From contig NZ_WWCL01000002.1 in assembly GCF_009857835.1 (NCBI RefSeq), positions 186,001-250,000 on the forward strand: DNA of 64,000 nucleotides, written 5' to 3'. This DNA comes from Duganella fentianensis. GTDB taxonomy: Bacteria; Pseudomonadota; Gammaproteobacteria; Burkholderiales; Burkholderiaceae_D. The notes under the pieces were generated by a model. That model made no database searches, was not told where the DNA came from, and saw nothing but the letters and a program-made list of their open reading frames with translations. The position numbers and the translations under genes are program-made. Shown one piece after another: positions 8,484 through 17,972 of the stretch (positions are counted from its first letter, which is position 1; every line of letters begins with the position of its first letter).

Positions 8484-9347
8484 TTAGCGGCGCTGGCGCT
8501 TGAGCAGTAGGCCGGTCAGGCCCAGCACGATCAGGGCGCTGGCGATCAGCTCGGCCTGCGTGGCGTGCAGGCTGCCCAGGTTGATGACGGGATTGACGCG
8601 GATCTGTTCGATCAGCAGGCGCTCGGCGCCGGCCAGCAGCAGATACAGCGAGAACAGCCAGCCGATGCGGAATGGATGGCGCCGCACGGCCCACAGCAGG
8701 GCGAAGCACAGCAACGCCATCGCGGTTTCGTACATGGGCGTCGGGTAGACACCCGGCGCGGCGATCAGTTCGCCGTAGATGTTGTTGTCATAGGTCTGGG
8801 CCCACAGCCAGCTGGGCAGCCAGGCCGGTTTGAGTGCCATGTTGGCGGCGATGCCCCAGTCGCCATCACCGGAAATCTGGCAACCGATACGGCCGATGCC
8901 GTAGCCCAGCATCAGCGCGGGGGCGGCGGCATCGAGCAGCGGTGTGACAGGCAAACGCCAGCGGCGCGCGCAAAGCATGCCGGCAAAGGTGCCGAAGATT
9001 AGCCCGCCGAAGATGCTCAGGCCGGAACGGGTGAGCAGCATGCCCAGCGGATCGGCAAAGAACTGGTCGAGATGGTCGAGGATGTGGAACAGGCGTGCGC
9101 CCAGTACGCCGGCGATCAGTACGATGATGATAAAGTCGCTGACCACTTCCTGCGGCGGACGGGATAATCCATGCACATAGGCGGGGCCGATGCGGCCTGC
9201 CTCGTAGAAGCGTTTGAGTTCGGCGCGAAAGCTGGCCCCTGCGGCCAGTGCGCCCAGTGCCACAAACAGGCCGAAAGTGGCCAGCGGCAGGGGGAGGGCA
9301 TAGCCAGTGGCTGCCTGTATGACGTCGCTCAGATAGGGGTACGACAT
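8484..9347 (-). CDS. Prolipoprotein diacylglyceryl transferase family membrane protein
   Basis: A 287-residue polytopic inner-membrane protein of the Lgt family, which transfers diacylglycerol to the lipobox cysteine of prelipoproteins. The signature region is GRIGCQISGDGDWG, where the E. coli type has GRxGNFxNGE. Cys-Gln and Asp-Gly-Asp at these places resemble the Lgt form I associate with Bacteroidetes. The start MSYPYL was chosen over upstream in-frame codons because the preceding residues are polar and unlike an Lgt N-terminus. It may be a second, divergent Lgt; whether a canonical copy exists elsewhere cannot be seen. It is divergent from the SIMPL gene. Confidence 0.82.
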   Translation of the reverse strand: MSYPYLSDVIQAATGYALPLPLATFGLFVALGALAAGASFRAELKRFYEAGRIGPAYVHGLSRPPQEVVSDFIIIVLIAGVLGARLFHILDHLDQFFADPLGMLLTRSGLSIFGGLIFGTFAGMLCARRWRLPVTPLLDAAAPALMLGYGIGRIGCQISGDGDWGIAANMALKPAWLPSWLWAQTYDNNIYGELIAAPGVYPTPMYETAMALLCFALLWAVRRHPFRIGWLFSLYLLLAGAERLLIEQIRVNPVINLGSLHATQAELIASALIVLGLTGLLLKRQRR

Positions 9348-9519
9348 GGGCACTTTCGCAGTCGAAGTGGGGCGAATGTACCATAGGCAGACGCGAGTGC
9401 AACTTTTGTGGCAGATTTCTTGCACGCGAATTGTTACAAACGCTCACCATGTGTTACGGGTTGGCGTGTGGAAATCGGGTAAAGTTGGCCTCGTTGTTAA
9501 ACTTGCTATGGAGTCTGTT

Positions 9520-10299
9520 ATGACCGCTGCTAAGACCGCACTTAAATCACTCGTTACCGCAACTGCCGCAACGCTGGCATTTTCTGCATACGCCGCCGGC
9601 GCAGATGCCGTACAGACCACGGGCACGCTGGTCGTCGTTCCGGCTTCGGGCGAAGTGCAGCATGCCAATGATCAGGTAGTCGCTACGCTGGCCATCGAAG
9701 AGCAGGACAAGGACAAAGCCGTGGCTGCCTCGCGGGTGAATACCAAGATGCGTCAGGGGCTGGAAATACTGAAGAAGGAAGACCCGGTCGCCATGCTGAA
9801 GACGCAGGGCTATTACACCTATCCCGTGTATGCGGAAGAGCGCCCGCTGCCGAACGGTCAGCCGGCGCGCCAGCGCGCCATTACGGGCTGGCGTGTGGGC
9901 CAGTATGTGCAGATGACCACCACCAGTCTGGACAAGCTGCCGAAGACTGTAGCCGCCGCCCAGAAAGTGCTGGCACTGAATAATCTGCAGTTCGGCCTGA
10001 CGCCGGAAACCACCCGCAAGCTCGATGAAGCGCGAATTGCGGCCGCCTACCGCAACCTGAATGACCGCGTGTCCTACATGGCCAGGGCGATGGGGCGCAA
10101 TGCCAGCGAAGCCGTGCTGGAGGCCGTGGACTTCGAAGGCACTGGCAACTTCCTGCAGGAGCGCCAGTATGCAGCGGCACCGGCTGTGATGATGCGTACT
10201 GCCAAAATGGCCGATGACGTCAGCGTCGCCGAGCCTAGTTTCGAGCCGGGCGAAACCACCGTGCAGGTGGGCCTGGTGGCCAAAGTGCGCTTCAAATAA
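9520..10299 (+). CDS. SIMPL (DUF541) domain periplasmic protein
   Basis: The 259-residue protein starts with a Sec signal peptide (hydrophobic stretch about 9-27 ending in AYAAGADA). A SIMPL/DUF541 domain follows, recognised from GTLVVVPASGEVQHANDQVV, TQGYYTYPVY and ITGWRVGQYVQMTTTSLDKL. YggE-type proteins of this family are periplasmic or outer-membrane associated and linked to oxidative-stress phenotypes, but their biochemistry is unknown. The start at 9520 has a GGAG site at six-base spacing; an ATG at 9508 has none. It is divergent from the Lgt-like gene and followed by an intrinsic terminator. Confidence 0.85.
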   Translation: MTAAKTALKSLVTATAATLAFSAYAAGADAVQTTGTLVVVPASGEVQHANDQVVATLAIEEQDKDKAVAASRVNTKMRQGLEILKKEDPVAMLKTQGYYTYPVYAEERPLPNGQPARQRAITGWRVGQYVQMTTTSLDKLPKTVAAAQKVLALNNLQFGLTPETTRKLDEARIAAAYRNLNDRVSYMARAMGRNASEAVLEAVDFEGTGNFLQERQYAAAPAVMMRTAKMADDVSVAEPSFEPGETTVQVGLVAKVRFK

Positions 10300-10380
10300 G
10301 CCGCAGCCAGCGCCGGCCGGAGGCGAGCGGCGCAGAATTAGTCAGGTAGGCCGATTTAGTCGGCCGATCACGTCAGAATC

Positions 10381-10412
10381 AAGGGGGATGGTGCGACTAT
10401 CCCCCTTTTTTA
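10381..10412 (+). terminator. Rho-independent terminator after the SIMPL gene
   Basis: AAGGGGGAT and ATCCCCCTT form a perfect nine-base stem around a nine-base loop, followed by a T run. It lies just before the pssA promoter and isolates the two transcription units. Confidence 0.9.
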
Positions 10413-10425
10413 TGGTCGGCTCCAC

Positions 10426-10431
10426 TATAAT
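10426..10431 (+). promoter_or_regulatory. Candidate -10 element for pssA
   Basis: A perfect TATAAT lies 39 bases before the pssA start codon. No good -35 hexamer is visible at 16-18 bases, so the promoter call rests on the -10 and on its position after the terminator. Confidence 0.55.
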
Positions 10432-10470
10432 GGTGGCGCATTAACTTCAGCTTTCAGGAAACGGAACACT

Positions 10471-11343
10471 ATGGCTAAATTCCCCCGCCGCCGCGCCAAG
10501 GCTGGCGTCAATCTGGCAAAGACGCCGCAGATGTCGCGCTTTGCCCGCTTTGCCCGTCGTGCCCGCGGGGAGGATCTGGACCGGCCACGCCATCGCGGCA
10601 TCTATCTGCTGCCGAATGCCTTCACCACGGCAGCGCTGTTCTGCGGCTTCTACGCCATCGTGATGGCCATGAACCTGAAATTCGAACACGCGGCATGGGC
10701 GATTTTCATCGCCATGATACTGGACGGTCTCGATGGCCGTGTGGCCCGCCTGACCAATACCCAGAGCGAGTTCGGCGCCCAGTACGACAGCCTGTCCGAT
10801 ATGGTGTCCTTCGGCGCCGCACCGGCACTGGTGATCTACGAATGGTCGCTGCGCGGTCTGGGCAAACTGGGCTGGATCGCCGCGTTTGTCTACTGCGCCG
10901 GCGCTGCGCTGCGTCTGGCCCGTTTCAATACCAATATTCAGGTGGTGGACAAGCGCTTCTTCCAGGGCCTGCCTTCGCCTTCCGCTGCTGCGCTGGTAGC
11001 CGGTTTCGTGCTGCTGATGGTGGATCAGGAAGTATCCGGCATCGAGCTGCGCTGGGTGTCGTGGAGTATTGCCATGTTCGCCGGTCTGACCATGGTGACC
11101 AATGTGCCTTTCTACAGCTTCAAGGACATCAATTTCCGCAAGTCGGTGCCGTTCATTGCGGTGTTCCTGATTGCGCTGGTGTTCGCACTGGTGTCGATCG
11201 ATCCGCCCAAGGTGCTGTTCCCTATCTTTATCGCTTACGGCCTGTCCGGTTATGTCGTCTCTGCGTGGCGTCTGGCCAAAGGAAAGAAAGTCAGCCTGAT
11301 CCAGACCGAGCAGGAAACCAGCGACCCCAGCGAACGCCGCTAA
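10471..11343 (+). CDS. pssA: CDP-diacylglycerol--serine O-phosphatidyltransferase
   Basis: This integral membrane enzyme makes phosphatidylserine from CDP-diacylglycerol and L-serine, the committed step to phosphatidylethanolamine. The CDP-alcohol phosphotransferase motif is complete: Asp85, Asp88-Gly89, Ala92-Arg93, Gly102, Asp106 and Asp110. Several membrane helices follow to about residue 265. It has 290 residues and a basic N-terminus, typical of the membrane-type Pss of beta-proteobacteria rather than the E. coli ribosome-associated type. leuA follows after 73 bases; a small hairpin (11361-11381) lies between them without a T tract. Confidence 0.94.
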   Translation: MAKFPRRRAKAGVNLAKTPQMSRFARFARRARGEDLDRPRHRGIYLLPNAFTTAALFCGFYAIVMAMNLKFEHAAWAIFIAMILDGLDGRVARLTNTQSEFGAQYDSLSDMVSFGAAPALVIYEWSLRGLGKLGWIAAFVYCAGAALRLARFNTNIQVVDKRFFQGLPSPSAAALVAGFVLLMVDQEVSGIELRWVSWSIAMFAGLTMVTNVPFYSFKDINFRKSVPFIAVFLIALVFALVSIDPPKVLFPIFIAYGLSGYVVSAWRLAKGKKVSLIQTEQETSDPSERR

Positions 11344-11416
11344 GCCCAGACTACAAAGACCTGAGGGCGGCAGGCCCTGAGAATTCAAGCAACGAAGCAC
11401 AAGCCACGGAGCTATT

Positions 11417-12964
11417 ATGAGCAACTCATCCAACCGCCTGATTATCTTTGACACCACCCTGCGCGATGGCGAGCAATCGCCGGGCGCTTCCATGACCAAG
11501 GACGAAAAAGTCCGCATCGCCAAACAGCTGGAACGGCTGCGCGTGGATGTGATCGAAGCCGGTTTCGCTGCCGCCTCGCAGGGCGACTTCGAATCCATCC
11601 GCGCGATTGCTACTGCCGTACGCGAATCGACCATCTGCTCGCTGTCGCGCGCCAATGACCGCGATATCGCCCGTGCTGCCGAAGCACTGGCACCGGCCGA
11701 GCGCAAGCGTATCCACACCTTCATCGCCACTTCCAAGCTGCACATGGAGATGAAGCTGCGCATGCTGCCGGAACAGGTGCTGCTGCAGGCCCGTAACGCC
11801 GTGCGTTTCGCGCGCCAGCATACCGACGACATCGAATTCAGCCCGGAAGACGGCAGCCGCTCGGATGAAGACTTCCTGTGCCGCGTGCTGGAAGGCGTGA
11901 TCGACGAGGGGGCTACCACGATTAACTTCCCTGACACGGTAGGTTATGCCGTGCCGGAGATTTTCGGTGAAACCATCCGCCGCCTGCGCGAACGGATTCC
12001 GAATTCGGACAAGGCCATCTGGTCGGTGCACTGCCACAACGATCTGGGTCTGGCCGTGGCCAATTCGCTGGCCGGTGTGATGATAGGCGGCGCCCGTCAG
12101 ATCGAGTGCACCATCAACGGTCTGGGCGAACGTGCCGGTAACACGGCGCTGGAAGAAGTGGTGATGGCACTGCGCACGCGCCGCGCCTACTACAACCTCG
12201 ACGTCGGCATCGATACCACCCAGATCGTGGCCGCCTCGAAGATGGTCTCGCAGATTACCGGCTTCGCCGTGCAGCCTAACAAGGCCGTGGTGGGCGCCAA
12301 CGCCTTCGCGCATGCCTCGGGCATCCATCAGGACGGTATGCTGAAATCGCGCGAGACCTACGAGATCATGCGCGCCGAAGACGTGGGCTGGACTGCCACC
12401 AAGATCGTGCTGGGCAAACTGTCGGGCCGTAACGCCTTCAAGCAGCGCCTGACGGAACTGGGCATCGAGCTGGAATCGGAAGCGGAAATCAATGCCGCCT
12501 TCGTGCGCTTCAAGGAGCTGGCCGACCGTAAGGCCGACATCTTCGACGAAGATATTCTGGCGCTGGTATCGGACGAGCAGCAATCGCAGGATAGCGAGTA
12601 CTACCGCTTCATCAGTCTGGCGCAGCAGTCCGATACGGGCACCACGCCTAACGCGAAAGTGGTGTTCACTATCGATGGCGAAGAACACACTTCGGAAGGC
12701 CGCGGCGATGGTCCGGTCGATGCGACGGTGAATGCGATCGAGTCGGAAGTGGGCAGTGGCGCCGAACTGGTGCTGTTCTCCGTGAATGCGATCAGCACCG
12801 GCACCCAGTCGCAGGGCGAGGTGACCATGCGTCTGTCCAGGGATGGCCGTATCGTCAATGGCGTGGGTGCCCATCCGGATATCATTGTGGCCTCGGCCAA
12901 GGCCTATCTGTCGGCGCTGAACAAGCTGCACTCGAAGGTCGAACGGGTCAACCCGCAAGTGTGA
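11417..12964 (+). CDS. leuA: 2-isopropylmalate synthase
   Basis: It condenses 2-oxoisovalerate with acetyl-CoA as the first committed step of leucine synthesis. The 515 residues carry the HMGL-like TIM barrel with [16 protein letters not shown] (metal-binding Asp and catalytic Arg) and the [13 protein letters not shown] metal site, then [15 protein letters not shown]. The C-terminal LeuA dimer domain (about 390-510) is the leucine feedback site. It is functionally linked with the ilvBHC operon 3.5 kb upstream. The start ATG at 11417 lies downstream of GGAGC. Confidence 0.96.
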   Translation: MSNSSNRLIIFDTTLRDGEQSPGASMTKDEKVRIAKQLERLRVDVIEAGFAAASQGDFESIRAIATAVRESTICSLSRANDRDIARAAEALAPAERKRIHTFIATSKLHMEMKLRMLPEQVLLQARNAVRFARQHTDDIEFSPEDGSRSDEDFLCRVLEGVIDEGATTINFPDTVGYAVPEIFGETIRRLRERIPNSDKAIWSVHCHNDLGLAVANSLAGVMIGGARQIECTINGLGERAGNTALEEVVMALRTRRAYYNLDVGIDTTQIVAASKMVSQITGFAVQPNKAVVGANAFAHASGIHQDGMLKSRETYEIMRAEDVGWTATKIVLGKLSGRNAFKQRLTELGIELESEAEINAAFVRFKELADRKADIFDEDILALVSDEQQSQDSEYYRFISLAQQSDTGTTPNAKVVFTIDGEEHTSEGRGDGPVDATVNAIESEVGSGAELVLFSVNAISTGTQSQGEVTMRLSRDGRIVNGVGAHPDIIVASAKAYLSALNKLHSKVERVNPQV

Positions 12965-12989
12965 TGCGCAGGGCGGGGCGAGCGGTTGC

Positions 12990-13472
12990 CTAGCGCAGCT
13001 GGCGCCCCTGCCGGTCGGGGTCGGGGCCGTTGACCATGGCCTGCACTACGCCGTTGCGGTCGAACTCGACGTGCATCATCGAATCCCACGCACGCTGTTC
13101 CTTGTAGCGATACAGCCAGACGTCGCCCTCCACACTGGCGTAGTGCACCACATCGTTGGGCCGACCGAAGCGGGCCAGGATGTTCTGCTTGGTGTCGCGT
13201 TTAAGTGCGACGCTGGCAAACTTCTCGCTGGTCAGCACCTGCTCGAACGAGATCAGACGGCCGTCTGGCCCCAGCGTTGCCATATAAGTGCTCTGGCCTA
13301 GCGGCCCCTGCGCATATTCCAGCAGGGTGTTGCCATCCTGCGTGTAGCGCCCCGTGGGCTGACCCAGACTGGCCAGCACGGCCGCTTCGCTGGAACCGGC
13401 GGGCGGCGCCTGCAGACCGGCGCAGGCACACAAGGCTAGTGTGAATATTGTTGCAACTACAACGTTTTTCAT
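12990..13472 (-). CDS. Small outer-membrane-assembly-like lipoprotein, function unknown
   Basis: A 160-residue predicted lipoprotein. The N-terminus MKNVVVATIFTLALCACAG is a short signal with a cysteine near 17-18 suitable for lipidation. The start at 13472 was chosen because it directly begins this signal. The mature part contains ASLGQPTGRYTQDGNTLLEY and ILARFGRPNDVVHYASVEGD, two repeats of an (A/R)-x-(F/L)-G-x-P motif like that of the SmpA/OmlA (BamE-like) fold. The BamE-like reading is inference. It is convergent with leuA and divergent from rpsO. Confidence 0.72.
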   Translation of the reverse strand: MKNVVVATIFTLALCACAGLQAPPAGSSEAAVLASLGQPTGRYTQDGNTLLEYAQGPLGQSTYMATLGPDGRLISFEQVLTSEKFASVALKRDTKQNILARFGRPNDVVHYASVEGDVWLYRYKEQRAWDSMMHVEFDRNGVVQAMVNGPDPDRQGRQLR

Positions 13473-13545
13473 GGAAAACCCCACGTGCCATGCAGAAGAT
13501 GAAACGATTGTAGTCAAATCAGGATACAGGGGCGCGAATTTCCGT

Positions 13546-13551
13546 TATAAT
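13546..13551 (+). promoter_or_regulatory. Candidate -10 element for rpsO
   Basis: TATAAT stands 89 bases before the rpsO start codon, with the reading AATTTCCGTTATAATCGCGG. A long leader would follow, which suits the autoregulated rpsO mRNA. No strong -35 element was found. Confidence 0.5.
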
Positions 13552-13639
13552 CGCGGGTCTGGTCTTCCGATCAGATTTTTTTTGAAGCTCACGGTGGGCA
13601 GGGTTCAGACTCCGCGCACCGCATGTGAAAGGTAATATC

Positions 13640-13909
13640 ATGACCGTAGAAAACATCAACAAAGCCGCTATCATTGCGGACAACGCCCGTGGTCAAAAAG
13701 ACACCGGTTCGCCAGAAGTTCAAGTTGCACTGCTGACCGCACGCATCAACGAACTGAACGCCCACTTCAAAGCACACACCAAAGATCACCACTCGCGTCG
13801 TGGTCTGATTATGATGGTTAACCGTCGTAAATCGCTGCTGTCCTACCTGAAGGGCAAAGATGCTACCCGTTACCGCGATCTGATCGCTAAACTGGGTCTG
13901 CGTAAGTAA
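13640..13909 (+). CDS. rpsO: 30S ribosomal protein S15
   Basis: The 89-residue uS15 protein binds the 16S rRNA central domain early in 30S assembly. It is recognised from [34 protein letters not shown] and [20 protein letters not shown]. The start at 13640 gives the family length and has GAAAGG upstream; an in-frame ATG at 13625 would add five unneeded residues. pnp lies downstream after a hairpin, the common rpsO-pnp arrangement. Confidence 0.98.
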   Translation: MTVENINKAAIIADNARGQKDTGSPEVQVALLTARINELNAHFKAHTKDHHSRRGLIMMVNRRKSLLSYLKGKDATRYRDLIAKLGLRK

Positions 13910-13931
13910 TATTGCATCATCCGGCTTAACG

Positions 13932-13967
13932 AAATGCCTGCGCCAGTTTTCTGACGCGGGCATTTTG
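13932..13967 (+). terminator. Hairpin/terminator between rpsO and pnp
   Basis: An 11-base stem (AAATGCCTGCG with CGCGGGCATTT, one G-U pair) encloses a 12-base loop. The T tract after the stem is short, so it may be a partial terminator or a processing site rather than a full stop for transcription into pnp. Confidence 0.65.
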
Positions 13968-14134
13968 TCTTTCAAGCCGGGCAAAAATTGCTAGGCAGCA
14001 TAGGCTCTTGGCAAGGCAGCATGGAATTCCGATTTTGTAGTTTGCAGTAAGTAGTAGAGGTGGCCGCGAGGCTGCCTGTGGTGAGGTGAACGACAGCCCC
14101 TGAAAATCTGTCGGCAAATAGAAAGGGATTACCC

Positions 14135-16252
14135 ATGTTTAATAAAGTTACGAAAACCTTCCAGTACGGTCAACACACCGTCACGCTGGAAACTGGCGAG
14201 ATCGCTCGTCAGGCCTCCGGCGCAGTGATGGTATCGGTTGAAGATACCGTGATTCTGGCCACCGTGGTAGCGCGTAAAGACGCCAAGCCAGGTCAGGATT
14301 TCTTCCCACTGACCGTCGACTACGTTGAAAAAACCTATGCAGCCGGTAAGATCCCGGGCGGTTTCTTCAAACGTGAAGGTCGTCCATCGGAAAAGGAAAC
14401 GCTGACCTCGCGTCTGATCGACCGTCCTATCCGTCCGCTGTTCCCAGAAGGTTACCTGAACGAAGTGCAAGTGATTATTCACGTGCTGTCGGTCAACCCT
14501 GAAATCGATCCGGACATCCCTTCGATGATCGGTGCTTCGGCCGCCCTGTGCGTGGCTGGCGTGCCATTCAATGGTCCTATCGGCGCGGCCCGCGTGGGTT
14601 ACGCCAACGGCCAGTACATCCTGAACCCGACCGTAGAACAACTGAAAACCTCGCAGATGGATCTGGTGGTTGCCGGTACCGAAACCGCCGTGCTGATGGT
14701 GGAATCGGAAGCGCAACAACTGTCGGAAGAAATCATGCTGGGCGCCGTGGTGTATGGCCACGAGCAGATGAAAGCGGTGATCGACGCGATCCATGATCTG
14801 GTACGCGACGGCGGCAAGCCGGAAGTCGAATGGGCGCCACCTGCCAAGAACGAAGCACTGATCGCCCGCGTGGCGCACTTCGCTGGTGACAAACTGTCGG
14901 CTGCCTATCAGGTGAAAGACAAGCAGGAACGTACCGCCAAGCTGAAAACCGCTTCGGCTGAAATCATGGCTGACCTGAACGCCGAAGCTGCTGCCGCTGG
15001 CACCAGCGTGGACGCTGCCGAAGTTGGCAACATCCTGTTCGAAATGGAAGCCAAGATCGTACGTTCGCAGATTCTGGACGGCGAGCCACGTATCGACGGC
15101 CGCGACACCCGCACCGTACGTCCGATCTCGATCCGTACTTCGGTACTGCCACGTACCCACGGTTCGGCCCTGTTCACCCGTGGTGAAACCCAGGCGCTGG
15201 TTGTTGCCACGCTGGGCACCGCCCGCGACAGCCAGAAGATCGATGCACTGATGGGCGAATTCACCGACCCGTTCATGCTGCACTACAACATGCCACCGTT
15301 CGCCACCGGCGAAACGGGCCGCGTGGGTACGCCTAAGCGCCGCGAAATCGGTCACGGCCGTCTGGCCAAGCGTGCACTGATCGCTGCTCTGCCTTCGCAG
15401 GAAGAGTTCAGCTACGCCGTGCGTCTGGTGTCGGAAATCACCGAATCGAACGGTTCCTCGTCGATGGCTTCCGTCTGCGGCGGCTGCCTGGCACTGATGG
15501 ATGCTGGCGTGCCGATGAAAGAACACGTGGCCGGTATCGCCATGGGTCTGATCAAGGAAGGCGGCAAGTTCGCTGTGCTGTCCGACATTCTGGGTGACGA
15601 AGATCACCTGGGCGACATGGACTTCAAAGTGGCCGGTACCCGCAACGGTATCACGGCACTGCAGATGGACATCAAGATCATGGGCATCACCAAGGAAATC
15701 ATGCAAGTGGCACTGGCGCAAGCCAAAGAAGGCCGCGAGCACATCCTGGGCGAAATGCAGAAAGCCATGCCTAACGTGAAGACCGAACTGTCGGACTTCG
15801 CCCCACGTCTGATCACCATCAAGATCAACCCGGAGAAGATCCGTGACGTGATCGGTAAAGGCGGCGCCGTGATTCGCGCGCTGACCGAAGAAACCGGTAC
15901 CCAGATCGACATCAGCGACGAAGGCGTGGTCACCATCGCTTCCGTCGACGCTGCTGCAGGTCAGGAAGCCAAGCGCCGTATCGAAGAACTGACTGCTTCG
16001 GTAGAAGTAGGCAAGAGCTACGACGGCGTGGTTCTGAAGCTGCTGGACTTCGGCGCGATCGTGCAAGTGATGCCAGGTAAAGACGGTCTGCTGCACATCT
16101 CGCAGATCGCCAACGAGCGTGTGAACGCCGTGGCTGACTACCTGAAAGAAGGTCAGGCTGTACGCGTCAAGGTTCTGGAAACCGACGACCGCGGCCGTCT
16201 GAAACTGTCGATGAAAGCTGCTGCTGAAGAAGCAGCTGCCGCAGCACAGTAA
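14135..16252 (+). CDS. pnp: Polyribonucleotide nucleotidyltransferase (PNPase)
   Basis: A 3'-5' phosphorolytic exoribonuclease of the RNA degradosome. The 705 residues show the expected order: RNase PH domain 1, an alpha-helical linker, RNase PH domain 2 ([18 protein letters not shown], then [20 protein letters not shown]), a KH domain ([20 protein letters not shown]) and an S1 domain ([20 protein letters not shown]) with an Ala-rich tail. The 167-base stretch from the hairpin to the start is probably an RNase III/PNPase-controlled leader as in other bacteria; that is inference. A strong terminator follows. Confidence 0.98.
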   Translation: MFNKVTKTFQYGQHTVTLETGEIARQASGAVMVSVEDTVILATVVARKDAKPGQDFFPLTVDYVEKTYAAGKIPGGFFKREGRPSEKETLTSRLIDRPIRPLFPEGYLNEVQVIIHVLSVNPEIDPDIPSMIGASAALCVAGVPFNGPIGAARVGYANGQYILNPTVEQLKTSQMDLVVAGTETAVLMVESEAQQLSEEIMLGAVVYGHEQMKAVIDAIHDLVRDGGKPEVEWAPPAKNEALIARVAHFAGDKLSAAYQVKDKQERTAKLKTASAEIMADLNAEAAAAGTSVDAAEVGNILFEMEAKIVRSQILDGEPRIDGRDTRTVRPISIRTSVLPRTHGSALFTRGETQALVVATLGTARDSQKIDALMGEFTDPFMLHYNMPPFATGETGRVGTPKRREIGHGRLAKRALIAALPSQEEFSYAVRLVSEITESNGSSSMASVCGGCLALMDAGVPMKEHVAGIAMGLIKEGGKFAVLSDILGDEDHLGDMDFKVAGTRNGITALQMDIKIMGITKEIMQVALAQAKEGREHILGEMQKAMPNVKTELSDFAPRLITIKINPEKIRDVIGKGGAVIRALTEETGTQIDISDEGVVTIASVDAAAGQEAKRRIEELTASVEVGKSYDGVVLKLLDFGAIVQVMPGKDGLLHISQIANERVNAVADYLKEGQAVRVKVLETDDRGRLKLSMKAAAEEAAAAAQ

Positions 16253-16275
16253 TCCTTCCGGCTCAGGCCGTAAGC

Positions 16276-16312
16276 AAAACCGCCGGTGTGCAAACCCGGC
16301 GGTTTTTTTTTT
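16276..16312 (+). terminator. Rho-independent terminator of pnp
   Basis: AACCGCCGG pairs with CCGGCGGTT around a nine-base loop and is followed by ten T residues. It is placed 24 bases after the pnp stop. Confidence 0.95.
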
Positions 16313-16347
16313 GCCCCGCCCACACGGTCGCGAGGGCGGGGGCAGGC

Positions 16348-16746
16348 CTAGGAAACTGGGCAATCCAGCATCCACTGCACGCCGAACTGGTCGGTCAGCT
16401 TGCCGTAGTAATCGCCCCAGGGCTGCATGCCCAGAGGTGTGGTGATAGTGCCACCTTCTGCCAGCTGTCTGAACAGCTGTTCCGTCTGAGCCCGGTTATC
16501 CATTAGCAGATGATGCGCCGAACCTCGCATAGGTTCGGCATCGTGGTTATCCGACGCATAGAAGCTCACGCCCGGCCCCTTGAAGCTGGCGTGCATGATA
16601 TGTCCATGCATGCCGTTACTGCCCGCTGGCATGCCGTTCTCACCATAGAGGAGGACTTCTACCACACGGCCCAGCCCGCATCGGGTGTAGAAGGCGAGTG
16701 CCGCTGCACAGTTGTTCGTGAAGAATAGATAGTTTGACAGTTGCAT
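16348..16746 (-). CDS. VOC (glyoxalase/PhnB-like) family protein
   Basis: A 132-residue protein of the vicinal-oxygen-chelate fold, PhnB/YjdN-like. Recognisable are MQLSNYLFFTNNCAAALAFY at the start, GHIMHASFKGPGVSFYASDN, and the C-terminal PLGMQPWGDYYGKLTDQFGV. Substrate and metal use are not predictable. The start at 16746 begins the fold and leaves a 10-base gap to the tautomerase gene upstream, so the two are cotranscribed and both lie divergent from the TetR regulator. Confidence 0.82.
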   Translation of the reverse strand: MQLSNYLFFTNNCAAALAFYTRCGLGRVVEVLLYGENGMPAGSNGMHGHIMHASFKGPGVSFYASDNHDAEPMRGSAHHLLMDNRAQTEQLFRQLAEGGTITTPLGMQPWGDYYGKLTDQFGVQWMLDCPVS

Positions 16747-16756
16747 CGCCGACCTC

Positions 16757-17173
16757 TCAAGCGTGACTTGCTGCGTCAGCCAGCTCCGCATTCGTATAGG
16801 CCTTGCCGGCAATACCCCATGCACCGTCAACCGCATGAACCACGTTGACCCAGATTTGCTCCTTCGGATGGGTGCGGCCCGATGCCTGATGGATGATCTC
16901 GGTCGCCCGGGCAACGTAGGCGGTTTGAACGTTGCGCTCGGCGAACGCGAAGGAGGGGACTTTCCATTCCACTATCGCAATCCTTGCCGGTTCGAGGCCG
17001 GAGTAGCTATGGCCCTCGGCAACAAGCTGGATATGGCCTATCACATTGGGTGTCATGGCCTGGTTGCCGGCTAGTCCGTGCAATTCCAGAAAAGCTGCGG
17101 TCAGACGCGACATGGTGTCGGCTGCACTATCTTGGGGGATTACGCCTTCAGAAATGATGAGAGTAAGCGGCAT
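16757..17173 (-). CDS. Tautomerase family (4-oxalocrotonate tautomerase-like) protein
   Basis: A 138-residue tautomerase superfamily protein. The predicted catalytic N-terminal proline is present (Met-Pro-Leu-Thr-Leu), exposed after Met removal. The C-terminal half contains TEIIHQASGRTHPKEQIWVN, typical of longer tautomerases that carry two beta-alpha-beta units. Members act on enol/keto or halogenated acids. It is the first gene of a two-gene unit with the VOC protein, presumably controlled by the divergent TetR repressor. Confidence 0.82.
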   Translation of the reverse strand: MPLTLIISEGVIPQDSAADTMSRLTAAFLELHGLAGNQAMTPNVIGHIQLVAEGHSYSGLEPARIAIVEWKVPSFAFAERNVQTAYVARATEIIHQASGRTHPKEQIWVNVVHAVDGAWGIAGKAYTNAELADAASHA

Positions 17174-17226
17174 AGCTGGCTCCAGTGGTGGGTTGAGGTT
17201 GGCACTAGCGTCGATCCAGGGAATTA

Positions 17227-17267
17227 AGATAACGACCGTGATGCGAGTTTAGATAACGATCGTGATG
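17227..17267. promoter_or_regulatory. Paired operator-like repeats between tautomerase and tetR genes
   Basis: Two 17-base direct repeats, AGATAACGACCGTGATG (17227-17243) and AGATAACGATCGTGATG (17251-17267), start 24 bases apart and differ at one position. The second core ATAACGATCGTGAT is a near-palindrome, as expected for a TetR dimer site. They lie 46-86 bases before the tetR start and 54-94 bases before the tautomerase start, where they could control both promoters. Confidence 0.65.
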
Positions 17268-17312
17268 TTGTAAAGTACAATGTGCAATAAGTTCCAACAG
17301 AGGAGGAGTTGC

Positions 17313-17912
17313 GTGTCCAGAGTTGAAAAGAAGGTTCAGACGCGTCAGCGCATACTGGATGCGGCCGGTCGCAGTTTTCGTAAAGCGGGGTTTGGCGGCA
17401 TCGGGGTCGATGGTCTGGCCAGGAATGCCGGTGTCACGTCGGGCGCTTTTTATGTGCACTTCGATTCGAAATCGGCGGCATTCCGGGAATCCGTCCAGCA
17501 GGGCATGCATGAACTCCAGCAGGGCGTGCTGTACTTCCAGTCCCGGCATGGGGCGGCATGGTGGCCGGAGTTCGTGCAGTTTTACCTCGGGTTCAAGCGA
17601 ACTTGCGACCTCACCGAGAGCTGTGCCTTGCAGAGTCTCGCGCCTGAAATCGGCCGGCTGGATGGCGAGGCACGTGCGGAGTTCGAAACAGGCTTGCGCC
17701 ATGTGGCCGAGGCCATTCTGGCAGGACCGCATTCGCCCAAGCTGCCGCGCGATCTGGATGCCACCCTCGTGGCGCTGGCGTCGCTGATCGGTGCCGTCAC
17801 GCTCGCCCGCGCAGTTGGCAGCGAGGCGCTTTCCGGCCAGATTGCCGACGCGACCGGGCGGGCACTGCTAGGCAGCCATTGGCCGTCGGATGCAAATGAG
17901 GACGGGCCCTAG
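17313..17912 (+). CDS. TetR/AcrR family transcriptional regulator
   Basis: A 199-residue repressor with an N-terminal helix-turn-helix (about residues 12-55: RQRILDAAGRSFRKAGFGGI, then LARNAGVTSGAFYVHFDSK) and an all-helical ligand-binding C-terminal domain. The GTG at 17313 was chosen over the ATG at 17280 because AGGAGGAG stands four bases before it and no site precedes the ATG. It is divergent from the tautomerase-VOC genes and probably autoregulated through the repeats at 17227-17267. The ligand may be an electrophile or aromatic compound; this is a guess. Confidence 0.9.
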   Translation: MSRVEKKVQTRQRILDAAGRSFRKAGFGGIGVDGLARNAGVTSGAFYVHFDSKSAAFRESVQQGMHELQQGVLYFQSRHGAAWWPEFVQFYLGFKRTCDLTESCALQSLAPEIGRLDGEARAEFETGLRHVAEAILAGPHSPKLPRDLDATLVALASLIGAVTLARAVGSEALSGQIADATGRALLGSHWPSDANEDGP

Positions 17913-17972
17913 CCCGCCGCACCGTCCGGTGCTGCAGGGCTAGGCGGATGCCGGCCCGGCATGCTGTACGGC

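Noticed and set aside
14129..16375. Long open frame antisense to pnp (about 750 codons).
   Set aside because: It is the complementary-strand shadow of a highly expressed, GC-rich gene. Its translation is rich in His, Arg and Phe with no recognisable domain. The same reasoning removes long antisense frames over the PQQ dehydrogenase, fdnG, both large TonB receptors, leuA and nuoD.
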